Assembly (NCBI GenBank): GCA_040757355.1
Contig: JBFLWY010000003.1
Coordinates: 1-64,000 of the forward strand
Source: DTYU01 sp040757355
GTDB lineage: Bacteria; Bacillota; Desulfotomaculia; Desulfotomaculales; Ammonificaceae
Length of the DNA: 64,000 bases
Direction: 5' to 3'
Position numbers and translations under genes: made by a program. Of the stretch, positions 25,614 to 34,852 are shown piece by piece (position 1 is the stretch's first letter; every line of letters starts with the position of its first letter). A model generated the notes under the pieces. It was given only the letters and a program-made list of their open reading frames with translations, did not search any database and had not been told where the DNA came from.

Positions 25614-26330
25614 CTAATCAGGCGCCTTATACTCCCAGAGAAGCCTACGGCTCAAGTTATGCGCCGCACGGACCGGTTCCGGCAGTCTGAACCTGGTGCA
25701 GAGTGCGCAGGCAAGTTCCGTGGCCTCCTGAATTCCCACCAGGTGGCCGGGGGAGACAAAAACGGGCTTTACACCCGCCCGTGTCCGAAGGACCGTACCC
25801 ACGGTCTTTCCCTGATAAACAAGGTATGTAAAAGAGCCCCTTTCCGGCGAGGGCATTGTATACTCCCCTACCAAAAGGCTCTTAGCGACGCCGATCGACG
25901 GGCGTTCAAACAATACGCCGAGATGGCTGGCGATCCCGAGCCCTCTGGGGTGGGCGATTCCCTGCCCGTCAAAAACCAAAAGGTCCGGAACCGTCCGGAC
26001 TCCCTCCAGCGCTTTAAGCAACGCCGGCCCTTCCCTGAAAGCGAGCAAACCTGGAACATAGGGGAATTCAGCAGCCAAAACCGCCGTCCTTTCTTCTGCT
26101 ACGGTGAACCCCGGTAATCTTAATACGACCACCGCGGCGAAAAGAAGCCCCTTTTCCCGGCAGAAAGACACGTCAAGCCCGGCCACCGAACGGAGCGTCT
26201 CCGGCGCAGGCCCGCCGCTCACGACCGCCCGGTTCCGCAGTTCCTCCTGTAACCGCCGGGCAGCGGCAGGCGTCCGCGCCCACGAAAACGCGGTTACCGG
26301 CCGCAACTGCCCACCTCGTTTGCGACCCAT
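25614..26330 (-). CDS. nfi: Endonuclease V
   Basis: A 238-aa RNase H-fold nuclease that nicks DNA one base 3' of deoxyinosine, in repair of deaminated adenine. Catalytic stretches are VAGLDVSF (first Asp), the PYVPGLLAFREGP segment and LLVFDGQGIAHPRGLGIASHLG (second Asp), with GVAKSLLVG later. Its length is typical. The start lies inside the end of cutA (37-bp overlap), so the genes are coupled or the true start is a few codons later. Confidence 0.93.
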   Translation of the reverse strand: MGRKRGGQLRPVTAFSWARTPAAARRLQEELRNRAVVSGGPAPETLRSVAGLDVSFCREKGLLFAAVVVLRLPGFTVAEERTAVLAAEFPYVPGLLAFREGPALLKALEGVRTVPDLLVFDGQGIAHPRGLGIASHLGVLFERPSIGVAKSLLVGEYTMPSPERGSFTYLVYQGKTVGTVLRTRAGVKPVFVSPGHLVGIQEATELACALCTRFRLPEPVRAAHNLSRRLLWEYKAPD

Positions 26331-26620
26331 TCTATAAAGTCCTTGTTCCCGTCCAGGACCGGAAGAACAAGAATCGCCGGTACAGAGTAACTATGTCTCG
26401 CCCTTATCGCTTCAACTGCTTCGGGCACCTTGTCCTGGACGGTTTTTGCCACCATGACTGTCTCTTTAGCCAGCTCTAAATTCCCTTCCCAGAAGAAGAT
26501 TGATTCCACCGCCGGAAAAATATTTACACAGGCTGCAAGCCGCCGGTGGACCAGATCCTGGCCGATGAGCCTGGCTTCGTCCTGGTCGGCGCAAGTCGCA
26601 TAGATCAGTACTGCTTTCAT
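26294..26620 (-). CDS. cutA: Divalent-cation tolerance protein CutA
   Basis: A 108-aa small trimeric ferredoxin-like protein. It has LIYATCADQDEARLIGQDLV at the start, then AACVNIFPAVESIFFWEG and SVPAILVLPV. The family binds copper-like ions but its cellular role is still unsettled. It overlaps the endonuclease V gene downstream. Confidence 0.93.
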   Translation of the reverse strand: MKAVLIYATCADQDEARLIGQDLVHRRLAACVNIFPAVESIFFWEGNLELAKETVMVAKTVQDKVPEAVEAIRARHSYSVPAILVLPVLDGNKDFIEWVANEVGSCGR

Positions 26621-26644
26621 TGCCCCACCTTCTATTCTTCAACT

Positions 26645-26760
26645 ATTCAGGCACCGCGCAAGGCGCAGCAAGCTGCGCATAGCGGCGTCGGCCAATCGTC
26701 TTCCTTGCTCTGCCCAGCGATCACCGCGTTCCGTCGATGCAGGCTGAGTGGTTACCTATT
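26645..26760. repeat. Degenerate copy of the repeat flank (CCGCGTTCCG region)
   Basis: CTTCCTTGCTCTGCCC then CCGCGTTCCGT and GAGTGGTTACC resemble the flank found to the right of the elements at 183, 55554 and 56830. No closing stem remains. The rest of the 236-bp space between cutA and the cbiA-like gene shows nothing else. Confidence 0.4.
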
Positions 26761-26856
26761 TTTACGTCGTGCCCCGCTAAAAAGTGTTAAGTCCCGGCTG
26801 GCCGCTCAAGTTTCAGACTGAATGAACCCCGGAGACCGCTCTGCGCAAAGCGAAGT

Positions 26857-28284
26857 CTACCGCCCGGACTTAGCGGGCACCTCGCCACTGAATTTCTCTT
26901 CCCGTTGACGCCGGTAAGAAAGGGCTTTCGCGACCAATTCGGGCGCCCATTCCGGTACGGCAAGTGCGTGCAGGTGGCAGTAAGATGCCAGTGTGTTCTT
27001 GTACACAATCCCGTCTACACTTCCGTTTATCCCATAGCCCCGTTGCACCTTGTAGCCGAATACTGTGCCGGCGGGTAGATTGGAAACTGCGGAGTGGTGA
27101 AACTCGTGCCCCCTGATTTCTTTTCCCGGGTGAAAATAGGGATTACCCGCCAAGACCCTCAAGCGCATGTAACCGTGGCCGCGCGGCTCAGTTCCCATTT
27201 CCACGTCGAAGGGAAACGCTCCTACCATCGTATACCTTTCATTGTTATACGTTAGGGAGCGTGCGAGGTACATGAGCCCCCCGCACTCTGCGTAAACGGG
27301 CATCCCGTCTTCTATTTTTTGAAGGACCGCTTCCCTTAAGGTCGCGTTTGCCTGAAGCTCCGCAGCAAAGACCTCGGGGAAGCCACCGCCGATATAGAGT
27401 GCGTCAACATCCGGCAGCATACCGGACAGGGCGTCTATAAACACGAGGCTCGCGCCGGCATCCTCCAGCGCTTCAAGGTTTTCAGGATAATAAAAACTGA
27501 AAGCGCGGTCGCGTAAGACCCCGACCCGAACCCGGTCTTTTGTCCCTACACCCTTTGAAACCGCCTGCTTCCATGGCAGCAGGGGCGCCGAACAGGCAAT
27601 CCGCAACACCGCGTCCAGGTCGATGTACTTTTCAGCGCCTTCACGAGCGGCCGCTGCGGCCTGGTAGAGCTGTTCGTCTTCCCCCGCCGGGATCAAGCCC
27701 AAGTGCCGGTCCGGTATCTCCCAAGCCTTGTTTTTCGGGAGTGCACCCACCACGGGTAAGCCGCAATATGTTTCCACCGCCTCCCGGAGCATCTTCTCGT
27801 GCCGCGGGCGGGCGACATTGTTTAGAATTACCCCGCTGATATTGACTTCCGGGTCAAAATTCTGACACCCCAAAACAATTGCAGCAATGCTCCTGGTCAT
27901 CCGTACCGCATTTACCACCAGCAGGACCGGACTCTCCAGAGCTTTCGCTATCTCGGCAGTACTCCCGCTTCCCTGCAGGTCGACCCCGTCAAAAAGGCCC
28001 ATTGCTCCTTCGATAACTGCGATGTCCGCACCGCTTGCGCCCTTCGCCAAACAGTTTTGAAGCGCCTCCTTCTTCATGAAAAAGGCGTCGAGGTTGCGGC
28101 AGGGCCGCCCCGCCACCTTGCTCAGCCAACCGGGGTCGATGAAATCGGGCCCCTTCTTGAAAGGCTGTACTTTAAGCTTACGGGCTGATAAAGCGGCAAC
28201 CAGCCCCATTGTTACCGTCGTTTTCCCGGAACGACCCTGCGGAGCACCGATTACGACCCGCGGGATATTACAAAACTTTTTCAA
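26857..28284 (-). CDS. dsrN: Cobyrinate a,c-diamide synthase family amidase, probably DsrN (siroheme amidase)
   Basis: A 475-aa CbiA-type enzyme. The N-terminal ATPase part starts IGAPQGRSGKTTVTMGL and the C-terminal glutamine amidotransferase part has GGGFPEVFAAEL and YAECGGLMYLA, with the nucleophilic Cys. CbiA amidates cobyrinic acid. In dsr loci the homologue DsrN amidates siroheme for dissimilatory sulfite reductase. Because it follows dsrC here with no cobalamin genes nearby, DsrN is the better call, but sequence alone cannot exclude CbiA. TTG at 28284 follows a GGGGGA run; the open frame reaches 23 codons further. Confidence 0.8.
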   Translation of the reverse strand: MKKFCNIPRVVIGAPQGRSGKTTVTMGLVAALSARKLKVQPFKKGPDFIDPGWLSKVAGRPCRNLDAFFMKKEALQNCLAKGASGADIAVIEGAMGLFDGVDLQGSGSTAEIAKALESPVLLVVNAVRMTRSIAAIVLGCQNFDPEVNISGVILNNVARPRHEKMLREAVETYCGLPVVGALPKNKAWEIPDRHLGLIPAGEDEQLYQAAAAAREGAEKYIDLDAVLRIACSAPLLPWKQAVSKGVGTKDRVRVGVLRDRAFSFYYPENLEALEDAGASLVFIDALSGMLPDVDALYIGGGFPEVFAAELQANATLREAVLQKIEDGMPVYAECGGLMYLARSLTYNNERYTMVGAFPFDVEMGTEPRGHGYMRLRVLAGNPYFHPGKEIRGHEFHHSAVSNLPAGTVFGYKVQRGYGINGSVDGIVYKNTLASYCHLHALAVPEWAPELVAKALSYRRQREEKFSGEVPAKSGR

Positions 28285-28359
28285 ATGACCGTCCCCCGCC
28301 TCCGAGCTATTGTAAAAACTGCGCAAAAGTTGCGCCGCTTCTATACAATACATTATTGC

Positions 28360-28398
28360 CCCAAAAACCCCTTAACCCGGGGACATCCCCGGGTTAAG
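28360..28398 (-). terminator. Rho-independent terminator between dsrC and dsrN
   Basis: A perfect 12-bp stem, CTTAACCCGGGG/CCCCGGGTTAAG with a 4-nt loop, is followed on the minus strand by GGGGTTTTTGGGG. It should end most transcripts after dsrC, giving dsrN lower expression. The stem contains CCCGGG twice, the presumed target of the nearby methyltransferase. Confidence 0.85.
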
Positions 28399-28423
28399 GA
28401 ACAGCTAACCGGCAATCTCTTGC

Positions 28424-28741
28424 TTAAACGCAGCCGGTAGGTTTCGGCAGGCCGGCAATTTTGCAGGCGCCCTTGGCCGGACCCGTCGGGAAGAGTTCGT
28501 AAATCTGTTTTAGGGTGAAGCCGGTATCCTTACACAGTTTCCGGATCATCGGCGCTACACCCGTCCGCAGGTAGTACTCGCGGATCATGTTTACAACCTT
28601 CCAGTGGTCCTCGGTCAATGTGGGTACCTCTTCCAATGGAGCCAATGCCTCTGCGAGTTCCTTGTCCCAAATTTCGGGGTCCTGAATGAACCCGTCCTCG
28701 TCAACTTCAACCTGTTTGCCAGCCAGTGTTATCGTCGCCAT
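28424..28741 (-). CDS. dsrC: Dissimilatory sulfite reductase-associated sulfur carrier DsrC
   Basis: A 105-aa DsrC/TusE-fold protein. Both functional cysteines are present: Cys104, penultimate in the C-terminal arm PTGCV, and Cys93, eleven residues before. Both are needed for DsrC to carry sulfur as a trisulfide from DsrAB and to be reduced by the DsrMK membrane complex; tRNA-thiolation TusE lacks the second. It lies directly after dsrK. A strong terminator follows, fitting the high DsrC level usual in sulfate reducers. Confidence 0.95.
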   Translation of the reverse strand: MATITLAGKQVEVDEDGFIQDPEIWDKELAEALAPLEEVPTLTEDHWKVVNMIREYYLRTGVAPMIRKLCKDTGFTLKQIYELFPTGPAKGACKIAGLPKPTGCV

Positions 28742-28840
28742 TCTGTGAACACCTCCGTGAAATTAATTACTGTTATTGAATTCATTTTTGAAGATTGCCT
28801 TGCACCCAAATACGGTGCACCTCTTTTGTAACATCACCCC

Positions 28841-30298
28841 CTATATTTGCCTGTGGCCTTTAAATACTAACGCTGCTCCTACAAAATCTATCAAACCGTT
28901 TACCGGCATGATTGTTTTACCGTCTTCCGTAGTCAGGTTGTGCTCTTTGACCATCGGGTAGAACTGCGCCTTGCAGATCGAGCACGGGGCGCAGATATGG
29001 TTTGCTCCCGAGGCCCGAACCTGTTCCGCCTTTTTCTGGAAGAACTTAATTCGGAGGTCATACATCTCCGGGTCGTCATATAGAACCGCCGAACCGCCGC
29101 CGCAGCAGAAGTTTTTCTCTTTCCCCGGGGTCATCTCCCTAACTTCCGGAACGGAATTATAGAGGTTGTAACGGAAGACGTCGCCGAGTTGGTCTGCCCT
29201 TACATAGTTACACGGGTCGTGCAGCGTGATCTTTGTACCAGGCGGTGCCAAACGATTGTTTTTCGGGTCAAGCTTCAGTTTCCCCGCTTTGATTAGTGCC
29301 GCCACCTCTTGGTGAATATTAACAAGTGGCACACTTGTATAGGCGTAACCGGGCCCGGCAACAGCATAGTCGGTAAGCGTATCGGTATACATCTTCCACG
29401 CCCGCCAGCCGTGGCCGCACTCACCGAAAACAACCTTCTTGATGCCGAGGTCTGCCACGACCCACCACAGCCGCCTGACCAACTCCCGCTGGACTGAGTG
29501 CTGGTCTGTAAGCAAGCCGAAGTTCCCAGCTTCAAGCATGTATGAAGAAATGGTCCAGTTTGCGCCGATATACTCGAAGAATTGAGCCGCGCCCTTCAGC
29601 GTCTCGGGGTTCAGTAGGTAATCCGCCGACGAAGGTACGTAGAGGATGTCTGAATTTGGTTTATTCACCGGGAATTCGATACGGAACCCGCGTTCCTCTT
29701 CAAGCTCATCGCTGAGAAACTCGTGGGTATCCACCGCCCCCGCCTGCGTCATTGCACCTTGGTTGCCGCGCTCGAACACCGCTGCCGACGCCGCGCCCTG
29801 TAATTCCGGGACCATACCCAAACCCCAGAGTATCTCCCGGCCGGCCATGGTGACTTCGCAGGTATCGATTCCGAAGGGACAAACGTGTCCGCAGCGGCGG
29901 CACTCTGTACACTGGTAGTAGTAACTGAACCATTTCTCGAGAACATCCATTGTCATCTCTTCGGCCCCGACCAGCTTTCCGAACAGACGCCCTTGCACGG
30001 TGAAATACCGTTTGTAAACTCGCCGCATTAAATCCGCCCGGCCCGCAGGGATGTTATCGGGGTCCTTTGTTCCCAGGTAGGCATGGCATTGTTCCGCACA
30101 CACCCCGCACTTGACACAGGATTCCATGGCCATGGTCAGCGAACGCCGGTTTTTGCGGTAATAGTCAAGCCATCTGATCGCCATGGCCGGCTTCTCCGCA
30201 TCCGGGACCTCCCGGACATGCAAGCGCTTCATTAAGCGGTCCGGCGCCCTATGCGGCTGGGCGACTTCTCTTCCATCCGCTAAAACTTTCTTTGGCAA
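28841..30298 (-). CDS. dsrK: DsrK, iron-sulfur catalytic subunit of the DsrMK complex
   Basis: A 485-aa heterodisulfide-reductase-like protein. Two cubane cluster motifs are visible (CVKCGVCAEQC and CTECRRCGHVCPFG, about residues 62-140). CCG-domain cysteines appear as HDPCNYVRAD, NFCCGGGSA and APCSICK, binding the special catalytic cluster that reduces the DsrC trisulfide. It works on the cytoplasmic face with DsrM. The TTG start has GAAGGAGGTGAAG upstream. No dsrJOP genes are nearby, the reduced form usual in Gram-positive sulfate reducers. Confidence 0.93.
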   Translation of the reverse strand: MPKKVLADGREVAQPHRAPDRLMKRLHVREVPDAEKPAMAIRWLDYYRKNRRSLTMAMESCVKCGVCAEQCHAYLGTKDPDNIPAGRADLMRRVYKRYFTVQGRLFGKLVGAEEMTMDVLEKWFSYYYQCTECRRCGHVCPFGIDTCEVTMAGREILWGLGMVPELQGAASAAVFERGNQGAMTQAGAVDTHEFLSDELEEERGFRIEFPVNKPNSDILYVPSSADYLLNPETLKGAAQFFEYIGANWTISSYMLEAGNFGLLTDQHSVQRELVRRLWWVVADLGIKKVVFGECGHGWRAWKMYTDTLTDYAVAGPGYAYTSVPLVNIHQEVAALIKAGKLKLDPKNNRLAPPGTKITLHDPCNYVRADQLGDVFRYNLYNSVPEVREMTPGKEKNFCCGGGSAVLYDDPEMYDLRIKFFQKKAEQVRASGANHICAPCSICKAQFYPMVKEHNLTTEDGKTIMPVNGLIDFVGAALVFKGHRQI

Positions 30299-30320
30299 GA
30301 CACTTCACCTCCTTCCGCGA

Positions 30321-31082
30321 CTACAACGTAATCTTGGTGCCGGGAAGCCCCATCGGCGGTTGCTGGTAGGGACGGTTGATAATCCACCGGTTCCACAGGA
30401 TCCCGAACGGGTGCATGAGCTTCGAAAACGGGAAGACAATCAGCATTATCTGCACAAGCAAAAAGTGCAGGAAGAAAAAGAAGTTATCCGGCAGCGGCTG
30501 CGGGTTGAAGGTGAAAAGCCCTGCCATGAAGTGCCGCGCTTCGTCATAATGCAGGCTGGCGGTATGCACGAGCCGCATGTAGTCGCCGATGCCGACGATC
30601 GCCAGAAGCAATACGAGATGCAAATAATCACTGGTGGCGGAGATAGCCCGTACTTTTTCAACCGCGAAACGCCGGTAAAGGAGATAAAGCAAGGACACGA
30701 AAAAGATTATGCCGAACGTCGTCCCCAAGGCGTTGGATGCCGCCTCGCTCGCGTGCTCGGATACCAGCCAGGGAAGCAAGAGGTGAAACTGCATCCCGAG
30801 GGTATAGACTCCCAATACGTGACCTCCGGCGATGGAAGCAAGCGCCACGTGCATCGGCCATGCGCCGACCCAGAGCGGCCTGTCAAATTTCAGTATGTTC
30901 CAGAAGCTGACGATCTGCCACAAAATCCAGGCAACCGCGGCTGTCCATGAGGAAGGGAACGGTGGGATAGTAATGTTAAACTTAATCCGGCCGATCGTCC
31001 ACCGCCAGATACGCCAGGTAATACCCCCGAGCAGGATCGCTACTGTGATGTAAGGGAGTATCTTTCCCACAAAAAAGTACAA
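30321..31082 (-). CDS. dsrM: DsrM, membrane cytochrome b subunit (NarI-like)
   Basis: A 253-aa membrane protein with about five or six helices and several histidines in hydrophobic segments (HVALASIAGGHVLGVYTLGMQFH, HLVLLLAIVG) suited to bind two b hemes. It passes electrons from menaquinol to DsrK. It is shorter than the roughly 330-aa proteobacterial DsrM. It precedes dsrK by 22 bp and starts at TTG after AAAGGAGG. Confidence 0.88.
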   Translation of the reverse strand: MYFFVGKILPYITVAILLGGITWRIWRWTIGRIKFNITIPPFPSSWTAAVAWILWQIVSFWNILKFDRPLWVGAWPMHVALASIAGGHVLGVYTLGMQFHLLLPWLVSEHASEAASNALGTTFGIIFFVSLLYLLYRRFAVEKVRAISATSDYLHLVLLLAIVGIGDYMRLVHTASLHYDEARHFMAGLFTFNPQPLPDNFFFFLHFLLVQIMLIVFPFSKLMHPFGILWNRWIINRPYQQPPMGLPGTKITL

Positions 31083-31146
31083 CCCTCAACACCTCCTTTA
31101 ATAACATTCCGAGCCAAGACGATCACTTGGAACTTTCGGGGGTGAA

Positions 31147-31332
31147 TTAAACCTCCTGGATGGTGATAGCGCCGCTGGGACAAACCGTGATGCAGGTTTC
31201 GCAACCAAGACAAGCAGTCTCATCAGTCACCCGCACCCTGCCGTCCACCATCTCGAGAATCCCCGCTGGGCAAGCCTCTACACATTCCCCGCAACCTTCA
31301 CATTTTTCCTCATCACGTGTAACTACCCACAT
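31147..31332 (-). CDS. 2[4Fe-4S] ferredoxin
   Basis: A 61-aa protein with two complete cluster motifs, CEGCGECVEACP and CLGCETCITVCP. It is first in the dsrM-dsrK-dsrC operon, so it may carry electrons to or from that complex; this is inferred from position. TAGGAGGG precedes the ATG. Confidence 0.93.
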   Translation of the reverse strand: MWVVTRDEEKCEGCGECVEACPAGILEMVDGRVRVTDETACLGCETCITVCPSGAITIQEV

Positions 31333-31725
31333 TGTTCTTTAGTACCCTCCTAAAGTCAAAATTTTCGAAGTATAAATCTGATCACCTCCGGGAATGTATG
31401 CAAAGCCTTTAATCTTAACTTAGAAAATCTCTATCCCGGCGGCTCACTCGGCTTTCCAAACAGAAAGCCACGCTTGTGGAACGATTCTCTATTCAACTTC
31501 TTCCTCCTACTACAGCCCAAAGACTTTGCAGGTTCTAATAAAGGTCTAAAACACTTTGTCTTTGCTAATGTCCCGTAAAGGAATAGCGCCGGTATCCTTG
31601 GGCTGCGTGCGGACCTTCCACCTCCTTCCGGAGAAGTGCTGGTGAAGCCGATTGATCTATTGACTAAAAAACAAATAGAAAACAATCCCCGCTATCTTGT
31701 GAGTATCACAAGAAACCTTTATCTC
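31333..31725. other. Intergenic region upstream of the dsr operon
   Basis: 393 bp between murA and the ferredoxin gene. It should hold the dsr promoter. TATACT occurs on the minus strand about 40 bp before the ferredoxin start, without a well-spaced -35. An isolated perfect Shine-Dalgarno-like GGAGGTGATC lies near 31380-31390 with no canonical start after it. I see no gene. Confidence 0.5.
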
Positions 31726-33057
31726 TTATTCGAGGCGTGTCGGAATATTCCTTCTATTGGTGTCACTTTTTTCTCCAAAAGCAAAAACCGGGTCTGCGCT
31801 GGTGCCGGATGAGATATTTGCACCCAGACCCGCAAGCTTTTTTTCTAAATCTTTGTATCCGCGGTAAATAAGTTCTGCTCTGCTTATCTCCGTTTCCCCT
31901 TCCGCCATCAAACCGGCAATCACTAAAGCAGCCCCTGCCCTCAGGTCCGTTGCCCGCACCTGCGCACCGAAGAGGTGGGGTACACCTTCTACTATCGCCA
32001 CACGGCCCTCGACCTTGATCCGTGCCCCCATCCGGCGCAACTCCGGCACCACCTGAAAGCGATTCTCGTAAATGTTCTCGACTATCACACTCGTTCCGGG
32101 GATGGCACTCAGGGGCGCCATAACCTGTGATTGCATGTCGGTCGGAAATCCGGGATACGGCATCGTCTTTATATTTACCGGTCGCAGCTCTCGCGGACAC
32201 TGCACATAGAGGGTGTCTTCACCTTCGGTGATTTCCGCCCCCATTTCGCGGAGTTTCGCAGTAAGCGGCTGAACATGACGCGGGATGACGCCTTCAATCT
32301 CGACTTCACCACGGGTTGCAACCGCCGCTACCATAAAGGTGCCTGCTTCAACCCGGTCGGGTATTACACTGTAATGAATAGGGCGTGTAAGTTCAGTCAC
32401 TCCCTCGATTCGAACCACATCAGTGCCGGCGCCGAAAATCCTGGCGCCTAAACCGTTTAGAAAATTTGCCAGGTCTACAATTTCAGGCTCTTTCGCCGCG
32501 TTTTCGATCAAGGTTTGTCCTTCAGCAAGGCAGGCTGCCATCATAATATTCTCCGTGGCACCGACGCTAGGAAAATCCAAGTAAACCTGAGCCCCCCTGA
32601 GGCGTCGAGCTCGCGCCCAAACACATCCCTTTTCCAGAGTTAATTGGGCGCCGAGGGCGCTGAGTCCCTTAAAATGCAGGTCCATGGGCCTTGCCCCGAT
32701 GTTACAGCCTCCCGGAAGAGGTATCCTCACCTCTCCGTAACGCGCCAGCATTGGACCGAGAAGAAGATTGGAAGCTCTAAGCTTTTTAACAAGTTCATAC
32801 GGAGCCTCGTGAACTTTAAGTGTCGGTACGGTGATAGAAAGGACGTCTTCTTTTCGCCAGGACAGCCGTGCGCCGAGATAACTTATCACCTGAATGATAT
32901 GCTGCACGTCACTGATATTAGGAACGTTTTCTATAATGATGTTCTCTGCGGCAAGGATTGAACCGCACAGAATGGCCAAGGCCGCATTTTTGGCGCCGTT
33001 GACCCGCACCCGCCCTTTCAGCGTTCGTCCGCCACGAACAACAACTTTCTTATCCAA
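31726..33057 (-). CDS. murA: UDP-N-acetylglucosamine 1-carboxyvinyltransferase MurA
   Basis: A 443-aa enolpyruvyl transferase, the first committed step of peptidoglycan synthesis. GAKNAALAILCGSILA holds the conserved Lys/Asn. The loop PLPGGCNIGARPMDLH contains the active-site Cys attacked by fosfomycin, and GFPTDMQSQ follows later. TTG at 33057 has GGAGG 7 nt upstream. About 15 C-terminal residues after the usual end are unlike the family. Its downstream position relative to a peptidase gene suggests the sporulation-linked paralogue of Firmicutes. Confidence 0.93.
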   Translation of the reverse strand: MDKKVVVRGGRTLKGRVRVNGAKNAALAILCGSILAAENIIIENVPNISDVQHIIQVISYLGARLSWRKEDVLSITVPTLKVHEAPYELVKKLRASNLLLGPMLARYGEVRIPLPGGCNIGARPMDLHFKGLSALGAQLTLEKGCVWARARRLRGAQVYLDFPSVGATENIMMAACLAEGQTLIENAAKEPEIVDLANFLNGLGARIFGAGTDVVRIEGVTELTRPIHYSVIPDRVEAGTFMVAAVATRGEVEIEGVIPRHVQPLTAKLREMGAEITEGEDTLYVQCPRELRPVNIKTMPYPGFPTDMQSQVMAPLSAIPGTSVIVENIYENRFQVVPELRRMGARIKVEGRVAIVEGVPHLFGAQVRATDLRAGAALVIAGLMAEGETEISRAELIYRGYKDLEKKLAGLGANISSGTSADPVFAFGEKSDTNRRNIPTRLE

Positions 33058-33071
33058 GAAACATCCTCCGT

Positions 33072-33938
33072 TCAATAGGCCGTTTGGAAAAACTTGCGTT
33101 CAAACTCGGATATGTTGTAACCCATTGTCCGCTGTAATGCCGAGGAAAAGGAACAGCCGCGACCAAGTTCGGCAAGCAACCTGTTTACTTTCCTATCCCC
33201 GCCTTGTTCCAGCAGGTACCTAACCATTAAATAAGACTGATAGTAAGCCAGGCGCTGGTCCGGTAGAGAATCGAAATCGCTTAAAGCCGAAAACGGGTAA
33301 AAACCGGCATGTTCTTTCGGTGGGTCAAACTTGAACCCCGTCAGCCGCCGTTCCATTTCCTGTGCCAGGCCCTCAGTCAACCAGCGAGGGTAGTTACCCC
33401 GTGTTTCATAATCAATCACTAAATGAGTTGCCTCGTGTACTATTGGTCCGTTTTTGCTGAAGTTTTCCTCCAGAGTACCTTTGTCCAAAACATTAAGCCA
33501 GGAATGTGGGCTCAGGATCCGTACCACCCCACCCCAATAGACCCCCATGGTCCCCTCGTCGGCGGGCCACCCAAAAATACGGTTCAACTCTCTTTGCTCC
33601 TGGTAGAGCACGATAGGCACCTTTCGCTTTAATTTCAGCCCGAACTCGTTTGCCACTATCGGGAAAAAGCGCTCCGCGGTCCTTAAAACCAGTCTGGCCG
33701 CTTCCTCTTCTCCTTTTGGATAAAACACGACGCTGTGGTGACTGCTAATCCGCTCCAGCCGTAGACACTGAACAGGCACCAGGCTGATATTAATCTCCCG
33801 CGCGAATTCGTTAATATACATCCTGGTAAAAGCGGGAACTCTTAACAGTAAATATGCAAAAAGGACAATTCCTAAGACAACAAGTTGTCCAGTTCGGGGC
33901 CGTAAAATATGGTAAGCCTGTAAAATCCCGAGTACCAA
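33072..33938 (-). CDS. Peptidase MA-like gluzincin metalloprotease
   Basis: A 288-aa protein with an N-terminal membrane helix (about 12-33). The zinc motif HEATH at about 190 is followed by WLTEGLAQEME, the downstream Glu ligand, typical of peptidase MA proteins. Substrate unknown. It overlaps or abuts murA within 15 bp and so is likely cotranscribed. The start is TTG. Confidence 0.82.
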   Translation of the reverse strand: MVLGILQAYHILRPRTGQLVVLGIVLFAYLLLRVPAFTRMYINEFAREINISLVPVQCLRLERISSHHSVVFYPKGEEEAARLVLRTAERFFPIVANEFGLKLKRKVPIVLYQEQRELNRIFGWPADEGTMGVYWGGVVRILSPHSWLNVLDKGTLEENFSKNGPIVHEATHLVIDYETRGNYPRWLTEGLAQEMERRLTGFKFDPPKEHAGFYPFSALSDFDSLPDQRLAYYQSYLMVRYLLEQGGDRKVNRLLAELGRGCSFSSALQRTMGYNISEFERKFFQTAY

Positions 33939-34012
33939 TTCAGTTTCCCCTTCGATAATTTAACTAATTAGTGCAAACAGCTTTAGATTATAGCTAAGAG
34001 CAGAACCGGGAT

Positions 34013-34561
34013 TTACTGCTTAGCCGACCACTCTGCGATTAAACTCTGTGCCTCCTCTACCTCCCTGCCGACCTTAGCCAAAGAGACATATCTTTTCAGG
34101 TCAGATATCGCACCGGGATAGTCTTCTTTCCCGAAACCGCGGCTTAAACCACGGTAGTAAAGCGCCTTCTGGTGGTTAGGCGACTTCTTCAGGATAGCCT
34201 CGAGTTGCACCAAGGCATCGTTGTATCTATTGTTCATGTAATACATTTCTGCAAGGCTAAGCCGCGCTGCTTCGTTCTCGGGCGCGATGCTCAGCACTTT
34301 CTTATAAACTTCTTCCGCTCGCTTGATATCGTTGTTTTCGACACAATCACCCGCTACCAATAGTAGGGTTCCCACGTCTTTGCGGGCTTGGGCCCTTGCT
34401 ATCTGCGCATCGATCGTATCTTGCTGCGGAGCGGCTTCCTTCACCGCTTTATCCGGCATCGTCCAAATAACAGAAGAACTGACAAGCCCTATACCAAGAG
34501 CAATCGTCAGTACCCAAAAAACTGCTTTTATAAACCTCTTCCGCGTCTTAAAAGACAGCAC
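34013..34561 (-). CDS. Tetratricopeptide-repeat membrane protein
   Basis: A 182-aa protein with one N-terminal helix (about 12-34) and about three TPR motifs (residues 60-165), e.g. AEEVYKKVLSIAPENEAARLSLAEMYY. TPR proteins mediate protein contacts; here the repeats should lie outside the membrane. The GTG start has GGGAGG 7 nt upstream. No specific partner can be named. Confidence 0.82.
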   Translation of the reverse strand: MLSFKTRKRFIKAVFWVLTIALGIGLVSSSVIWTMPDKAVKEAAPQQDTIDAQIARAQARKDVGTLLLVAGDCVENNDIKRAEEVYKKVLSIAPENEAARLSLAEMYYMNNRYNDALVQLEAILKKSPNHQKALYYRGLSRGFGKEDYPGAISDLKRYVSLAKVGREVEEAQSLIAEWSAKQ

Positions 34562-34797
34562 ACACGAACCTCCCGGGAGACTGTTACCAAACTCCAGCTT
34601 GTCTAAAAAATGTATTCATCTATTTACACAGAAAGTATTTATACAGAAATTTTGTGGAGGCCTGGGCACGCTTGAGAAGTGATGTGAGAAGCACTTCCCA
34701 AATGTAGGCGAAGTTTTAACGGTCTCCAGGTACTCCAACCGAAATAAGTATACCACAATAGCCTGGACAGGTGGAGAAGATAGTACAAATAGCCTAA

Positions 34798-34825
34798 TGA
34801 AAAAATCTGGCTCTTCGCCAGATTT
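34798..34825 (-). terminator. Rho-independent terminator after the M23 peptidase gene
   Basis: AAATCTGGC and GCCAGATTT pair around a 5-nt loop with T-runs on both strands, 28 bp past the stop. Confidence 0.85.
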
Positions 34826-34852
34826 TTTAACATTCTGCAAAAAAGTCCCTGC

